DNA from: Streptosporangium becharense
Lineage (GTDB): Bacteria; Actinomycetota; Actinomycetes; Streptosporangiales; Streptosporangiaceae
Length of the DNA: 64,000 nucleotides
Assembly (NCBI RefSeq): GCF_014204985.1
Contig: NZ_JACHMP010000001.1
Location: 2,170,001-2,234,000 of the forward strand
Reading direction: 5' to 3'
Shown here: positions 8,275-16,923 of the stretch, in pieces
How the letters are laid out: the number at the start of each line of letters is the position of its first letter
Numbering within the stretch: the first letter of the stretch is position 1
The notes under the pieces: model-generated
What the model saw: the letters and a program-made list of their open reading frames with translations, nothing else
The model's database searches: none
What the model was told of the DNA's origin: nothing
Position numbers and translations under genes: made by a program

Positions 8275-9876
8275 ATGGAAGTACCGGACTGGCGGACCGT
8301 TCCCCGGATGCTGCGGGACCTGGCCGACGGGCATCCCTGCGACATCGTGGTGACCGAGGGCACCGAGGGTCCGGTACGGCTGAGCCTCGCCGGCCTGCGC
8401 TCCCGGGCCGGTGACGTCGCCCGGGGCCTGATCGCGCTGGGCGTGCGGCCAGGCGACCGGGTGGCGGTCTGGGGGCCGAACGACGTCGACTGGGTGGTCG
8501 GCGCGTTCGGCGTCTGGGACGCCGGGGCGGTGCTCGTACCGCTGTCGTCCCGGTTCAAGGGCGTCGAGGCCGCCGAGGTGCTCCGCTCGACCGGGACGAG
8601 CGTGCTGATCACCGGTCACGGCCACGACGGCGTGGTCCTGGCCGGGCTGCTGGGCGGGGCGGCGGGCGGACCGGCCCCGGGGCGGCCCTTCGCCGGCCTG
8701 CCGGACCTGCGGCACGTGATCGTGCCGCAGGGGGTGGACCACCCCGGCGCGTCGCGGCCCGCACAGCTGCTGGCGGCCTCCTCGCGGGTCGGTCGCGCCG
8801 AGGCCGAGGAGCGCGCGCTGGCCGTGCGGCCGGACGACCTGTGCGAGATCATCTCGACCTCGGGCACGACCGGGACGCCCAAGGGCGTGATGCTGGAGCA
8901 CTCGCCCGTCCTGCGCGCGTACTGGGACTGGGCGGAGATCGTCACGCTCGGCCCCGGCGACCGCTACCCGGTGATCGCGCCGTTCGCGCACGGCTTCGGC
9001 CTCAACGCCGGCCTGCTGGCCTCGGTGATGCGCCGGGCCACGATGACGCCGGTCCGGGTCTTCGATGCCGAGTCCCTGGCCGGCCTGATCCGCGACCGGG
9101 GGGTCACGGTCCTGGCCGGCCCCCCGACGCTGTTCCACCGGCTGCTGGAGGAGGCGGAGCTCGACGGGCACGCGCTGCGCGTGGCGATCTGCGGCGCCGC
9201 CTCCGTGCCTCCGGAGCTGGTCCGCAGGCTGACGGATCGGCTCGGACTGGAGCGGGTGATCAACGCGTACGGGCTGATGGAGGGCACGGTCGTCTCCATG
9301 ACCAGGGCCGGCGACCCCGTCGAGGTGATCGCCTCCAGCGCCGGCCGCCCGGTGCCCGGAATGGAGGTCAGGATCGTCGGCGAGGACGGCCGCGACCTGC
9401 CCGCCGGAGAGCGCGGGGAGATCCTGGTCCGCGGGTACGGCGTCATGCGCGGCTACTGGGGCGAGCCCGGCAGGACGGCCGAGGTGATCAGGGACGGCTG
9501 GCTGCACACCGGCGACATCGGCACCCTCGGGCCGCGCGGTGACCTGTCGATCGTGGACCGCAAGAAGGAGCTGTTCATCACCGGCGGGTTCAACGTCTCC
9601 CCCGCCGAGGTGGAGGGGCTGCTGCTGCGCGAGGGCTCGCTGGCCCAGGTCGCGGTGGTCGGGGTGCCGGACCCGAGGCTGGGCGAGGTCGGCTGGGCGT
9701 TCGTGGTGCCGCGGCGGGGCACCGCCGCCGACCCGGACGCGATCATCGCCTGGGCCCGCGCCACCATGTCGAACTACAAGGTGCCCCGGCGGGTGATCGT
9801 GGTGGACGCGCTGCCCGTCAACGCCAACGGGAAGATCGACAAACGTGCCCTGCGTGCCCGGACGCCTGCCGGGTAG
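8275..9876 (+). CDS. fadD3: FadD3-like acyl-CoA synthetase (AMP-forming)
   Basis: A 533-residue acyl-CoA ligase with all core motifs: TSGTTGTPKGVM phosphate loop, NAYGLMEG, WLHTGDIG, DRKKELFITGGFNV, and a C-terminal NANGKIDKRAL catalytic lysine motif. Several stretches (IALGVRPGDRVAVW, TVLAGPPTLFHRLL, VPDPRLGEVGWAFVV) closely follow mycobacterial FadD3, which activates the ring-C/D steroid product HIP and is KstR2-controlled. The symbol rests on remembered similarity, so substrate is an inference. It is the third gene after a KstR2-like operator, which fits. ATG 8275 is preceded by GAAAGG. It could alternatively act on another cyclic or branched acid. Confidence 0.75.
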   Translation: MEVPDWRTVPRMLRDLADGHPCDIVVTEGTEGPVRLSLAGLRSRAGDVARGLIALGVRPGDRVAVWGPNDVDWVVGAFGVWDAGAVLVPLSSRFKGVEAAEVLRSTGTSVLITGHGHDGVVLAGLLGGAAGGPAPGRPFAGLPDLRHVIVPQGVDHPGASRPAQLLAASSRVGRAEAEERALAVRPDDLCEIISTSGTTGTPKGVMLEHSPVLRAYWDWAEIVTLGPGDRYPVIAPFAHGFGLNAGLLASVMRRATMTPVRVFDAESLAGLIRDRGVTVLAGPPTLFHRLLEEAELDGHALRVAICGAASVPPELVRRLTDRLGLERVINAYGLMEGTVVSMTRAGDPVEVIASSAGRPVPGMEVRIVGEDGRDLPAGERGEILVRGYGVMRGYWGEPGRTAEVIRDGWLHTGDIGTLGPRGDLSIVDRKKELFITGGFNVSPAEVEGLLLREGSLAQVAVVGVPDPRLGEVGWAFVVPRRGTAADPDAIIAWARATMSNYKVPRRVIVVDALPVNANGKIDKRALRARTPAG

Positions 9877-9963
9877 GGGTCGGCCGGGCGGGGATAGGGG
9901 CTGGCCGGGTGGGGCGCCGTGATGAAGAATCACCTTCTTGACAGCCAGCGCCGGGGAGGCGAC

Positions 9964-11274
9964 GTGTCACTGCGAGTCGCGGTTGTGGGGTCGGGGCCTG
10001 CCGGGCTGTACACGGCCGAGGCGCTGATGAAGCAGGCCGCCGAGCCCGTCACGGTGGACGTGCTGGAGCGGCTGCCGACCCCGTACGGGCTGGTGCGCTA
10101 CGGCGTGGCCCCCGACCACACCTCGATCAAGTCGATAGCGGGCTATCTGCGCGGTGTGCTGGAGCTGCCGGCCGTGCGCTTCCTCGGCGGCGTCGAGTTC
10201 GGCAGGCACGTCGACGCCGCGGACCTGCTGGCCTGCTACGACGCCGTGGTCTACTGCACCGGCGCGATGGTGGACCGGCGGATGGACATCCCCGGCGAGG
10301 ACCTGCCGGGCAGCGTCGCCGCCACCGACTTCGTCAACTGGTACTGCGGCCACCCCGACGTGCCCGCCGACCGTTTCGTCCTCGACAGCCCCGAGGTCGC
10401 GGTGGTCGGCGTGGGCAACGTGGCGGTCGACGTGGTGCGCGTCCTCGCCAAGACCGCCGACGAGCTGCGCTCCACGGACGTGCCCGAGGAGGTGCTGACC
10501 CGGCTGGCGGCCAGCCGGGTCAGGCGCATCCACATGATCGGCCGCCGGGGCCCGGAGCACGCCAAGTTCACCCTGAAGGAGCTGCGCGAGCTGGGCGAGC
10601 TGCCCAACGCGGACGTGCGCGTGCGGCCCGAGGAGTGCGCGGCGGACGTCACGGCGGCGTCGCGGCAGGTGCGCGGGAACGTGGAGGTGCTGCGCAGCTG
10701 GGCCGCGCGAGGGGTGACGGACCGGCCCCGCCGGGTGGAGATGCGGTTCTGGATGCGGCCGGTGGAGATCCTCGGTGACCGCCGGGTGGAGGCGATCCGG
10801 CTCGAACGCACCCGCCTGGTGGACGGCCGGGTCACGGGCACCGGCGAGTTCGAGACCCTGCCGGTCGGCATGGTGCTGCGCTCGGTCGGCTACCGGAGCG
10901 TTCCCCTGCCCGGCGTCCCCTTCTCCACCTCGACCATGACGGTGCCGAACGAGGCGGGCCGGGTGCGCGACCGCGAGTACGTGGCGGGCTGGCTGAAACG
11001 CGGCCCGACCGGTGTGATCGGCACCAACAAGTCCGACGCCGCCGAGACGGTCCGCACCCTGCTGGCCGACCTCGCCGGTCGTGAACCGGTGCGCCACGCG
11101 GACCTGGACGACATCCTCGCCGCGCGGGGCGTCACCCCCGTCACCTACGAGCAGTGGCTGTCCATCGAGGCCGCCGAGGCGGAGCTGGCCGGGTCCCTCG
11201 GCCGCGGCGAACGCGTGAAACTGCTCGGCCTGGCCGCCATGCTCACCGCCTGCGACCGGCGTCCGAGCCGCTGA
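9964..11274 (+). CDS. fprA: Ferredoxin/adrenodoxin-type NADP reductase, FprA family
   Basis: A 436-residue FAD enzyme passing electrons from NADPH to ferredoxin. GSGPAGLY (residues 9-16) is the FAD-binding loop; VGVGNVAVDVVRVLA is the NADP site; GRRGPEHAKFTLKEL and KRGPTGVIGTNKSDA are hallmark segments of FprA/adrenodoxin reductase. GTG 9964 is preferred: GGGGAGG is placed 5 bases before it, while the ATGs 45 bases upstream have no site. It follows the FadD3-like gene on the same strand after 87 bases. A link to cytochrome P450 or other ferredoxin-dependent steps of the catabolic regulon is plausible but not shown. Confidence 0.9.
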   Translation: MSLRVAVVGSGPAGLYTAEALMKQAAEPVTVDVLERLPTPYGLVRYGVAPDHTSIKSIAGYLRGVLELPAVRFLGGVEFGRHVDAADLLACYDAVVYCTGAMVDRRMDIPGEDLPGSVAATDFVNWYCGHPDVPADRFVLDSPEVAVVGVGNVAVDVVRVLAKTADELRSTDVPEEVLTRLAASRVRRIHMIGRRGPEHAKFTLKELRELGELPNADVRVRPEECAADVTAASRQVRGNVEVLRSWAARGVTDRPRRVEMRFWMRPVEILGDRRVEAIRLERTRLVDGRVTGTGEFETLPVGMVLRSVGYRSVPLPGVPFSTSTMTVPNEAGRVRDREYVAGWLKRGPTGVIGTNKSDAAETVRTLLADLAGREPVRHADLDDILAARGVTPVTYEQWLSIEAAEAELAGSLGRGERVKLLGLAAMLTACDRRPSR

Positions 11275-11517
11275 CGGCACCCGGCGGGCCGGCGCGGAGC
11301 CCCGGCGTCCCGGCGCGGAGTCCCAGCGGGACCGGCGCGGAGTCCCGACGGGCCGGGCGGGGCCGTGCGGACGGGGTCCCGCGAGCGGAGTCCGGGCGGA
11401 GGCCCGGCCGCCGGGGCGGTGCGGAGACGAGCCGGCCCCGGCCCGTGAACGGGCCGGGGCCGGAGGCTCGGCGGATCCGGCCGCCGCGTCAGCGGGCGGC
11501 GCGGGCCGGAGCCGGTG
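11275..11517. other. GC-rich intergenic region with imperfect short repeats
   Basis: Between 11280 and 11400 the motif CCGGCGCGGAGTCCC recurs imperfectly about three to four times. The only clear functional element is the hairpin at 11432-11463. No gene is supported. Confidence 0.5.
11432..11463. terminator. Bidirectional hairpin terminator
   Basis: A perfect 14-bp stem (11432-11445 with 11450-11463, arm CCGGCCCCGGCCCG) closes a TGAA tetraloop. It lies between fprA (+) and the secreted-protein gene (-), which converge here. Confidence 0.8.
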
Positions 11518-12054
11518 TCACTCGGTGCCCTGACCGCCCTGCTGGCCGCCGGAGCCCTCGGGCGCCGGAGCCGAGGAGTCCCCCGGCGGGACCGCCTCGC
11601 CGTTGTCGCCGCCGTTCCCGTTGTCGCCGCCGTCACCGGCAGCCGTGCAGGAGACCGCGAAACGGGCCTTCTTCGCCACGACGTGGCGCGGCTCCAGGAT
11701 CTCGAAGGACTGCCAGCCCTTCAGGGTGCCCTTGAAGGTGGCGCGGTCCTTGAGGGTCTTGGTCTTCTTGACCGAGACGACCTTGACCGGGCTCTTGGAG
11801 CCGTCGCCCCGGAGCCAGCGGTAGGCCACCTTGGTGGGCCGGTCCACCTTGATCTTCGCGGTGAAGGTCACGTTCACCGGGCACTCACCGGCGTGCTTGG
11901 CCGGGGTCGCCTTGACCGTCACGGCCACCTTCGGCCGCGCGGCGGCCGATCCCGCGGCCGACTCGGCGGACGCCGCGGCGGGTGCCGCCTGCACCAGGAG
12001 CAGGGCGGCCAGCAGGGACCCCGCCAGCGCGGACAGTCCCTTGAATCCGTTCAT
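11518..12054 (-). CDS. Secreted protein of unknown function
   Basis: A 178-residue protein with a clear Sec signal peptide (residues 1-29, hydrophobic SALAGSLLAALLLVQ, cleavage around AAAS). The mature part is a basic, beta-rich domain with two cysteines (in GECPVNVTF and FAVSCTA) that could form a disulfide, and Lys-rich repeats of the type VKVVSVKKTKTLKD. The C-terminal 40 residues are Gly/Asn/Asp/Pro-rich low complexity. The central domain looks like a small extracellular beta-sandwich. It is a stand-alone gene. Confidence 0.75.
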   Translation of the reverse strand: MNGFKGLSALAGSLLAALLLVQAAPAAASAESAAGSAAARPKVAVTVKATPAKHAGECPVNVTFTAKIKVDRPTKVAYRWLRGDGSKSPVKVVSVKKTKTLKDRATFKGTLKGWQSFEILEPRHVVAKKARFAVSCTAAGDGGDNGNGGDNGEAVPPGDSSAPAPEGSGGQQGGQGTE

Positions 12055-12306
12055 GTCACCTCATTAACGATATTCACATTGAGATCACAATTATGGTGGC
12101 TGAGACTTGCGGCCGGGTTGGGTTCGACTGAGAACCGCGGCCCGGCGCCGGGACTCATGGAGCGGCGCCGGGACTCATGGAGCGGCGCCGGGACTCCGGT
12201 CGGCCGGCAGCCGGCGCACACCGGCTACGTCCCCGCCGACCGGTTCGGCGCCTCGACGGCCGGGGAGTGGCAGGAGGAGCAGGCGCCGGGAGATGTGTGA
12301 CCCCGC
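12055..12306. other. Intergenic region with short tandem repeat
   Basis: The part next to 12055 is AT-richer (CATTAACGATATTCACATTGA, reading across 12058-12080) and probably carries the promoter of the minus-strand secreted-protein gene. The rest includes the 20-bp tandem repeat listed separately. I see no convincing gene. Confidence 0.5.
12143..12196. repeat. 20-bp tandem repeat, 2.7 copies
   Basis: The unit CGGCGCCGGGACTCATGGAG occurs at 12143-12162 and 12163-12182, then a partial third copy of 14 bases at 12183-12196. Copies are identical, suggesting recent slippage. It is intergenic. Confidence 0.85.
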
Positions 12307-12981
12307 TCAGTCGATCAGGCTGCGCCATACGCGCACCCGGCGGACGTCCACCGGGTCGGACCAGGAGGACCGCACCGCGCTGCCGACGTGGAAGGCGCGC
12401 ACACCGTACTCCAGCAGCAGCGGGACATGACCGGGACGCAGCCCGCCACCCGCCAGGATGAGCGGGCCGTCGCCGGCCTCACAGCGGGTCTTGAGCACCT
12501 TCAGGCCGTCCGGCACCCCGCCGGGCGCTCCGGCGGTGAGCACGGTGGCGAGGTTGGGCAGCAGGCGGACCGCGCGCCAGCCCGCCTGGACGTCGGCCGC
12601 GTGGTCGACCGCCCGGTGGAAGGTCCAGGGCAGCGGTGCGACCGCGTGGATGAGCACCTCGGTGGCGGCCAGGTCGACGGCTCCCTCGCGGTCGAGGAAG
12701 CCGAACACGAACCCGGCCGCGCCCGCCTCCGCGAGGAGCTTGGCCTCACGTGCCAGGGCCTCCAAGGAGGCGGGCGTGGCCAGGAACGAGGCGTCGCCGC
12801 GCAGCATCACCATCTGCGGCAGCGTGCATTTCTCGGATATCACCGCGACCGTCTCCACCGCCGGGGTGAGCCCGTCGGACGCCATGTCCACGACGATCTC
12901 CAGGCGGTCGGCGCCGCCCTCTTCGGCCGCGACGGCGTCACGCACGTCGAGCGCGATCACCTCAAGCAAGGATCCGGTCAT
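12307..12981 (-). CDS. cutC: CutC family protein
   Basis: A 224-residue TIM-barrel protein. The opening LLEVIALDVRDAVAAEEGGADRLE and FVFGFLDREGAVD, TFHRAVDH and GGGLRPGHV are recognisable CutC segments. CutC was named for copper homeostasis in E. coli, but that role is disputed and the true activity is unsettled. The length is close to normal (about 240). It is a stand-alone gene on the minus strand; the ribosome binding site is weak. Confidence 0.85.
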   Translation of the reverse strand: MTGSLLEVIALDVRDAVAAEEGGADRLEIVVDMASDGLTPAVETVAVISEKCTLPQMVMLRGDASFLATPASLEALAREAKLLAEAGAAGFVFGFLDREGAVDLAATEVLIHAVAPLPWTFHRAVDHAADVQAGWRAVRLLPNLATVLTAGAPGGVPDGLKVLKTRCEAGDGPLILAGGGLRPGHVPLLLEYGVRAFHVGSAVRSSWSDPVDVRRVRVWRSLID

Positions 12982-13024
12982 GAAGTGAGGCTATCCGATG
13001 ACTTTGTCCTGGGATCGCCGTGGT

Positions 13025-13636
13025 TCAGACATGCCCGGGGACCGGCACCCCGCGGTGGTCCGCGAAGGGCAGCGGGGCGCCGGACAGGCGGCACCGCGTG
13101 CCCCCCGGACGCTGAAAGAGGGCACCCGAGGCGCGGTGCGGCAGGTCGACCGTGCGGACGTGGGCGAACCGCCGGTCGCGGTAGTAGTCCTGCAGCCCCG
13201 GGTTGTCCTTGGCGCAGTCGAGCCGGAGCCACCTCCTGCCCCGGGCGAGGACCCGCAGGCCCGCCCAGTCGAGCAGCGCCTCGCCCAGGCCCCGGCCGGC
13301 GTGCGCGCGCGCGACGGCCAGCTTGTGGACGTACAGCGCCGAGCCCGGGTCGTCGCCTGCGGCCCAGAACTCGGGGTCGGCGTGACCGTCCAGGGCGATG
13401 GTGGCGACCGGGCCGTCCCCGCCGTGCCCGGTCTCCAGCAGGTACAGGACTCCTTCCTCGATCAGCGGGGCGACGCGTCCGGCGGGGAAGCCGGCGGCGG
13501 GCCACTGGCGCACGCCGCGGCGGTTCAGCCAGGCGGCGGCCTCGGCGAGGAGCGCGAGCACCCCGTCGAGGTCGGCGCCGGTGGCCTCGCGCAGAGTGAG
13601 ACGGCCCGTGACGGTGGGACTGGTGGTGGAGTGCAT
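13025..13636 (-). CDS. GNAT-family N-acetyltransferase
   Basis: A 203-residue protein. The acetyl-CoA binding motif A is seen as KLAVARAHAGRGLGEALLDWA (around residues 108-128), followed by LRLDCAKDNPGLQDYYRDRRF, the usual motif B and end of the fold. The substrate is unknown. The 40-residue C-terminal extension (from RASGALFQRPG) is not part of the core fold. AAGGGA precedes the ATG with good spacing. It lies 43 bases from the cutC start on the same strand. Confidence 0.85.
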   Translation of the reverse strand: MHSTTSPTVTGRLTLREATGADLDGVLALLAEAAAWLNRRGVRQWPAAGFPAGRVAPLIEEGVLYLLETGHGGDGPVATIALDGHADPEFWAAGDDPGSALYVHKLAVARAHAGRGLGEALLDWAGLRVLARGRRWLRLDCAKDNPGLQDYYRDRRFAHVRTVDLPHRASGALFQRPGGTRCRLSGAPLPFADHRGVPVPGHV

Positions 13637-13863
13637 GATTCATCCCTTCGTTGCACTCGGTACACGATTCGACACGGAGAGTGCCCGCACGGTGACGCGC
13701 GGTGTCCGTGCCGGGCTAGGCGGATGCCTAGGGGCTCGGGGTGGGGAAAGGGGGGGTGAGCCGGCGCACGGGGACGCGGTCAACCGCCCGGCGGGCACGG
13801 CCCGGTGGTCGTCCGCGACGCGGACGCGCCTGAAGCCGGCCCGTCAGGGCGGTCACGGAGACG

Positions 13864-14613
13864 TCAACGGCTTTCCAGCTCGTATCTGATCAGGTGTTTG
13901 TCCGCGGGCAGGACCGACACCGCGACCCGCACGGGGGTGTGGTCCTCGTCGTAGCCGACCCGGAGGTAGACGATGACCGGGGTGCCGAGCTGGAGCTGGA
14001 GTCGTTCGGTCTCGGCGCTGTTCGGCATCCGGGCCCAGATGTCGTCGACCACGCGCACCTGACGGTGGCCCAACTCCTCCAGGACCTTGTTGGCACCGCG
14101 TTCGATGTCCCCGGGGCGGGCGATCTCGGAGTCGCCCACCAGGGCCAGCGGGAAGTAGGAGTCGTTGGTGTTGTACGGCTGGCCGTCCACGAAGCGCAGG
14201 CGGCGGCGGACGACGGCGAGCTCGTCGTCGGCCAGTTCGAGCCTGCTGGCGATCTCCTCGGCCGGCCGTACGATCGACACCTCGATCTCCTGGCTGGGCA
14301 CTCGCCCCTCCTGGGAGACCGCCCAGGCGAACGCCTCGCGGGTCTCCTCCTGGGGCTGGGGGCGGAGCTCACGCTGGGGGTGCATGAGCAGCGGGCGGCG
14401 TTCCCGCACCACCGTGCCCCGGCGGGGGGTGCGGGTCACCAGACCCTCGTTCACCAGCTCGCCGAGGGCGAGGCGTACGGTGTTGCGGCTCACCTGGTGG
14501 GCGTGCATGAGCTCCGCCTCGGTCGGCAGCTGATCGCCCGGTGCGAGCGCACCGGAGTAGATGGTTCTCCTGAGGTCGGAGGCCACCAGTTGATACAGCG
14601 TTGACCGCGCCAT
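13864..14613 (-). CDS. GntR-family regulator with UTRA domain (HutC subfamily)
   Basis: A 249-residue transcription factor. Residues about 1-70 form the GntR winged helix (YQLVASDLRRTIYSGALAPGDQLPTE, with recognition segment VSRNTVRLAL); residues about 95-245 are a UTRA effector domain (VVRRRLRFVDGQPYNTNDSYFP). AAGGGGAC lies just before the ATG. A perfect inverted repeat ACTAGA-N9-TCTAGT lies 23 bases upstream of the start, in the divergent promoter region shared with the gene at 14749, so autoregulation and control of the divergent gene are likely. The ligand is unknown. Confidence 0.9.
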   Translation of the reverse strand: MARSTLYQLVASDLRRTIYSGALAPGDQLPTEAELMHAHQVSRNTVRLALGELVNEGLVTRTPRRGTVVRERRPLLMHPQRELRPQPQEETREAFAWAVSQEGRVPSQEIEVSIVRPAEEIASRLELADDELAVVRRRLRFVDGQPYNTNDSYFPLALVGDSEIARPGDIERGANKVLEELGHRQVRVVDDIWARMPNSAETERLQLQLGTPVIVYLRVGYDEDHTPVRVAVSVLPADKHLIRYELESR

Positions 14614-14635
14614 TTAGTCCCCTTTGTGCCAACAA

Positions 14636-14656
14636 ACTAGACGATCTGGTTCTAGT
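14636..14656. promoter_or_regulatory. Candidate operator of the GntR regulator
   Basis: ACTAGA (14636-14641) and TCTAGT (14651-14656) are a perfect inverted repeat with a 9-base spacer, placed between the GntR gene and the divergent gene at 14749. Confidence 0.55.
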
Positions 14657-14748
14657 GGGGAACAGCCCCTTGACCCAACCTCCCAAGACCCGCATCATCC
14701 AATCGTTGGTACAAATCCAGCGAAAAGTCGGGTGAGGGGTGAGGACCA

Positions 14749-15096
14749 GTGTTTTCGCTCCATCCGGGTACGCCGTACACGCCCTGGCATGATCCCCGCG
14801 AGGCGACGCGTTCACTGCGCTACGCGTTGCACCGCCACGGGTTCACCCACACCTACCAGAGCAACGGGAACGGCATATCCGTGCTCTCGGTGCTGACAGA
14901 CCTAACCGTTTGGTGTAGAAACGGGTTGTTTGTCTGGAACGAGGGCGGTCATGAGTCCTCTCACCCGGCCGACGACCCGGCGGGGGCCGCCCGCCTCATC
15001 GCAGAACATCGGCGGCCCGCTCCGGGCCACGACCCGGCGCAGGCGGCGGATCCCCGGATCCACGCCTCCGCCGTCACAGACTCCGCGCGCGGCTAG
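14749..15096 (+). CDS. Small hypothetical protein divergent from GntR gene
   Basis: A 115-residue protein starting at GTG 14749, with GAGG 4 bases before it. The first about 85 residues (TPYTPWHDPREATRSLRYAL, then HTYQSNGNGISVLSVLTDLTVWC) look like a compact folded domain and have strong codon bias; the rest is low complexity. I do not recognise a family function. Its position across a shared operator from a GntR/UTRA gene suggests it is regulated by it. Confidence 0.6.
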   Translation: MFSLHPGTPYTPWHDPREATRSLRYALHRHGFTHTYQSNGNGISVLSVLTDLTVWCRNGLFVWNEGGHESSHPADDPAGAARLIAEHRRPAPGHDPAQAADPRIHASAVTDSARG

Positions 15097-15324
15097 CGGC
15101 GCAGGACCCCATCCCTCGCCGGGGTCCTCGCCGCAGCCACGCCGGGGCGGAACGCGTCCTGGCGGGTCCCCCACGCCCGCCAGGACGCACCTTCCGCCCG
15201 GAAGGCGCACCCGGCGGCGCACGGACTCGCCGGGACGCCTCCGGCGCACGCCGCCCGCGCCGCCGCCCCCCTTTCCGCACCCTCTTCGGAGGACCGCCCC
15301 GCGGCGCGGGCCCGCCGGGTTCCC

Positions 15325-15729
15325 CTACCCGGTGCCGCCGCCGTCGTCCGCCGGGGCCCAGTCGACCAGCGTGACCCCTTCGCCGACGGTGGTGAGGCAC
15401 GCGCGGACGGGCTCGCCGGCGACCGGCTGCCGCGCGCCGCGCCAGTTGCCGTACATGACGCACTCCGCAGCGTCCGTCAGACGCACCATGACGACCACGT
15501 AGGGCTCGGTGGCACCGGGCAGGAAGGGCTGGTGGCTGACGATCCAGCTCTCGACGTGCCCGGCCGGCGCGACCGGCCACCAGCGCCACCCGCGGGTCCG
15601 GCAGCGGTGGCAGTACGCGCGGGCGGGGAAGCGCAGCGTGCCGCAGGAGTCGCACCGCTGGACGACGAACTCCCCCGCGGCCGTCCGCTCCCACCACTGC
15701 TCGGAGTCCCGGTCGGTGAGCGGACGCAC
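15325..15729 (-). CDS. DUF35 / Zn-ribbon plus OB-fold protein, partner of thiolase-fold enzyme
   Basis: A 134-residue protein with a rubredoxin-like zinc ribbon (Cys26, Cys29, Cys40, Cys43) followed by an OB-fold (about residues 50-125, including HVESWIVSHQPFLPG). DUF35 proteins form complexes with thiolase-like enzymes; in steroid side-chain degradation the ChsH2 DUF35 domain partners Ltp2 as a retro-aldolase, and in other systems DUF35 partners thiolases or HMG-CoA synthase. Its GTG start lies 3 bases past the stop of the thiolase-fold gene, with GGAGGGG inside that gene's end, so the two are coupled. Confidence 0.85.
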   Translation of the reverse strand: MRPLTDRDSEQWWERTAAGEFVVQRCDSCGTLRFPARAYCHRCRTRGWRWWPVAPAGHVESWIVSHQPFLPGATEPYVVVMVRLTDAAECVMYGNWRGARQPVAGEPVRACLTTVGEGVTLVDWAPADDGGGTG

Positions 15730-15732
15730 CTC

Positions 15733-16890
15733 TCACCCCCTCCGCATGATCAGGGCCGAGGTGGCGGGCAGGATGTAGCCGGGCTGGGCGGTGGACAGGG
15801 CCACCTCCGCACCGGCCACCTGCCTTTCACCGGCGTCGCCGCGCAGCTGGGAGACCGCCTCGGCGATGTGGTTGACGCCGTGCACGTATCCCTCGGAGAG
15901 GAACCCGCCGTGCGTGTTCACCGGCAGCTCGCCCCCGATCTCCAGCGCTCCCGAGGCGGCGTACGGCCCGCCCTCGCCCTTGGCGCAGAAGCCGTAGTCC
16001 TCCAGTTGCACGATCACCGAGTAGGTGAAGCAGTCGTAGATCTCGGCCACGTCGATCCCGGCCGGGCCGACGCCCGCCTGCCGGTACAGGCGCGGGGCCA
16101 GCTCGGCCGCACCGCTCACCGTGGTGTCCGCCCGCCCGCCGGACAGGAAGGAGACGCCGCCACCCCAGGCCGCCGCGGAGATCAGCACCGGCGGCCGGCG
16201 CAGGTCCGCGGCCCGCTCGGCGGTGGTGACGACGAGCGCGCACGCTCCGTCGGTCTCCAGGCAGCAGTCGAGGAGCCGGAACGGCTCGGCGATCCACCGG
16301 CTCGCCAGGTAGTCGTCCAGGGTGATCGGGATGCGCATGAGCGCGCGCGGGTTGCGGACCGCGTTGGCCCGCTGGAGCACGGCCAGATGCCCGAAGTGCT
16401 CGGGGCGGGTGCCGTACCTCGTCATGTGAGCACGGGCGAGCATCGCGTACTGCTGCGGCGGGGCGACATAGCCGTACGGCGCCTGGTACTGCGCCTCGGG
16501 ACCGGCGGGTGCCGCCCGGCCGGTCCCGCCCATCCGGAACTCCGAGCGCGCGTTGATCGCCCGGTAGCAGACGACCGTATCGGCCATCCCCGCCGCGACC
16601 GCGAGCGCGGCCTGCCCCACGACCGAGTGGGAGACGCTGCCTCCGCCGAACTGGTCGAGGTACCAGGCCGGCTCGCGCAGGCCGAGTGCGGGGCCGACCA
16701 GGGAGGGGGCCGCGGAGTCGCCGACCCGGTGGGTGGCGATGCCGTCCACGTCGTCGGCCGTCAACCCGGCGTCCTCCAGGGCGGCCAGCACCGCCTCGCA
16801 GGCCAGGGTGAGGGTGCTGACGCCGGAGTTCCTGGAGAAACGGGTGTACCCGACCCCCGCGACGGCCGTACGGTCCCGGAACCCGCGCAC
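15733..16890 (-). CDS. Thiolase-fold (SCP2/Ltp-like) protein, candidate acyl-CoA aldolase
   Basis: A 385-residue member of the non-specific lipid-transfer/thiolase family. GTG 16890 is chosen because GGGAGG lies 6 bases before it; an upstream TTG (16914) would overlap the operator. The family C-terminal signature NTHGGFLSEGYVHGVNHIAEA is present. At the position of the thiolase nucleophile Cys the protein has a Ser-rich GGGSVSHSVVG, so classical thiolysis is unlikely and a retro-aldol role, as in Ltp2, is possible. It is coupled to the DUF35 gene and preceded by a KstR2-like operator. The closest paralogue in the window is at 40384. Confidence 0.85.
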   Translation of the reverse strand: MRGFRDRTAVAGVGYTRFSRNSGVSTLTLACEAVLAALEDAGLTADDVDGIATHRVGDSAAPSLVGPALGLREPAWYLDQFGGGSVSHSVVGQAALAVAAGMADTVVCYRAINARSEFRMGGTGRAAPAGPEAQYQAPYGYVAPPQQYAMLARAHMTRYGTRPEHFGHLAVLQRANAVRNPRALMRIPITLDDYLASRWIAEPFRLLDCCLETDGACALVVTTAERAADLRRPPVLISAAAWGGGVSFLSGGRADTTVSGAAELAPRLYRQAGVGPAGIDVAEIYDCFTYSVIVQLEDYGFCAKGEGGPYAASGALEIGGELPVNTHGGFLSEGYVHGVNHIAEAVSQLRGDAGERQVAGAEVALSTAQPGYILPATSALIMRRG

Positions 16891-16909
16891 CCGCACCCTC
16901 CCGCACTCA

Positions 16910-16923
16910 AGCAAGCGCTTGGC
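16910..16923. promoter_or_regulatory. KstR2-like operator (9 of 10 fixed bases)
   Basis: AGCAAGCGCTTGGC differs from AnCAAGnnCTTGnT only in the last base. It lies 20 bases upstream of the thiolase-fold start and just ahead of its ribosome binding site. Confidence 0.8.

Noticed and set aside
7126-9933. Very long minus-strand open frame (935 codons)
   Set aside because: It is antisense to the PaaK-like and FadD3-like genes, whose motifs are intact; its translation is Arg/Gly/Pro/His-rich without any fold signature, as expected from GC-rich antisense frames.
9924-9938. Inverted repeat AAGAA-N5-TTCTT before fprA
   Set aside because: It is short, has no second copy and does not match a known operator; it could be chance.
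14930-15502. Plus-strand open frame of 190 codons
   Set aside because: It overlaps the small gene at 14749, the intergenic gap and the DUF35 gene end; its translation is Pro/Arg low complexity.
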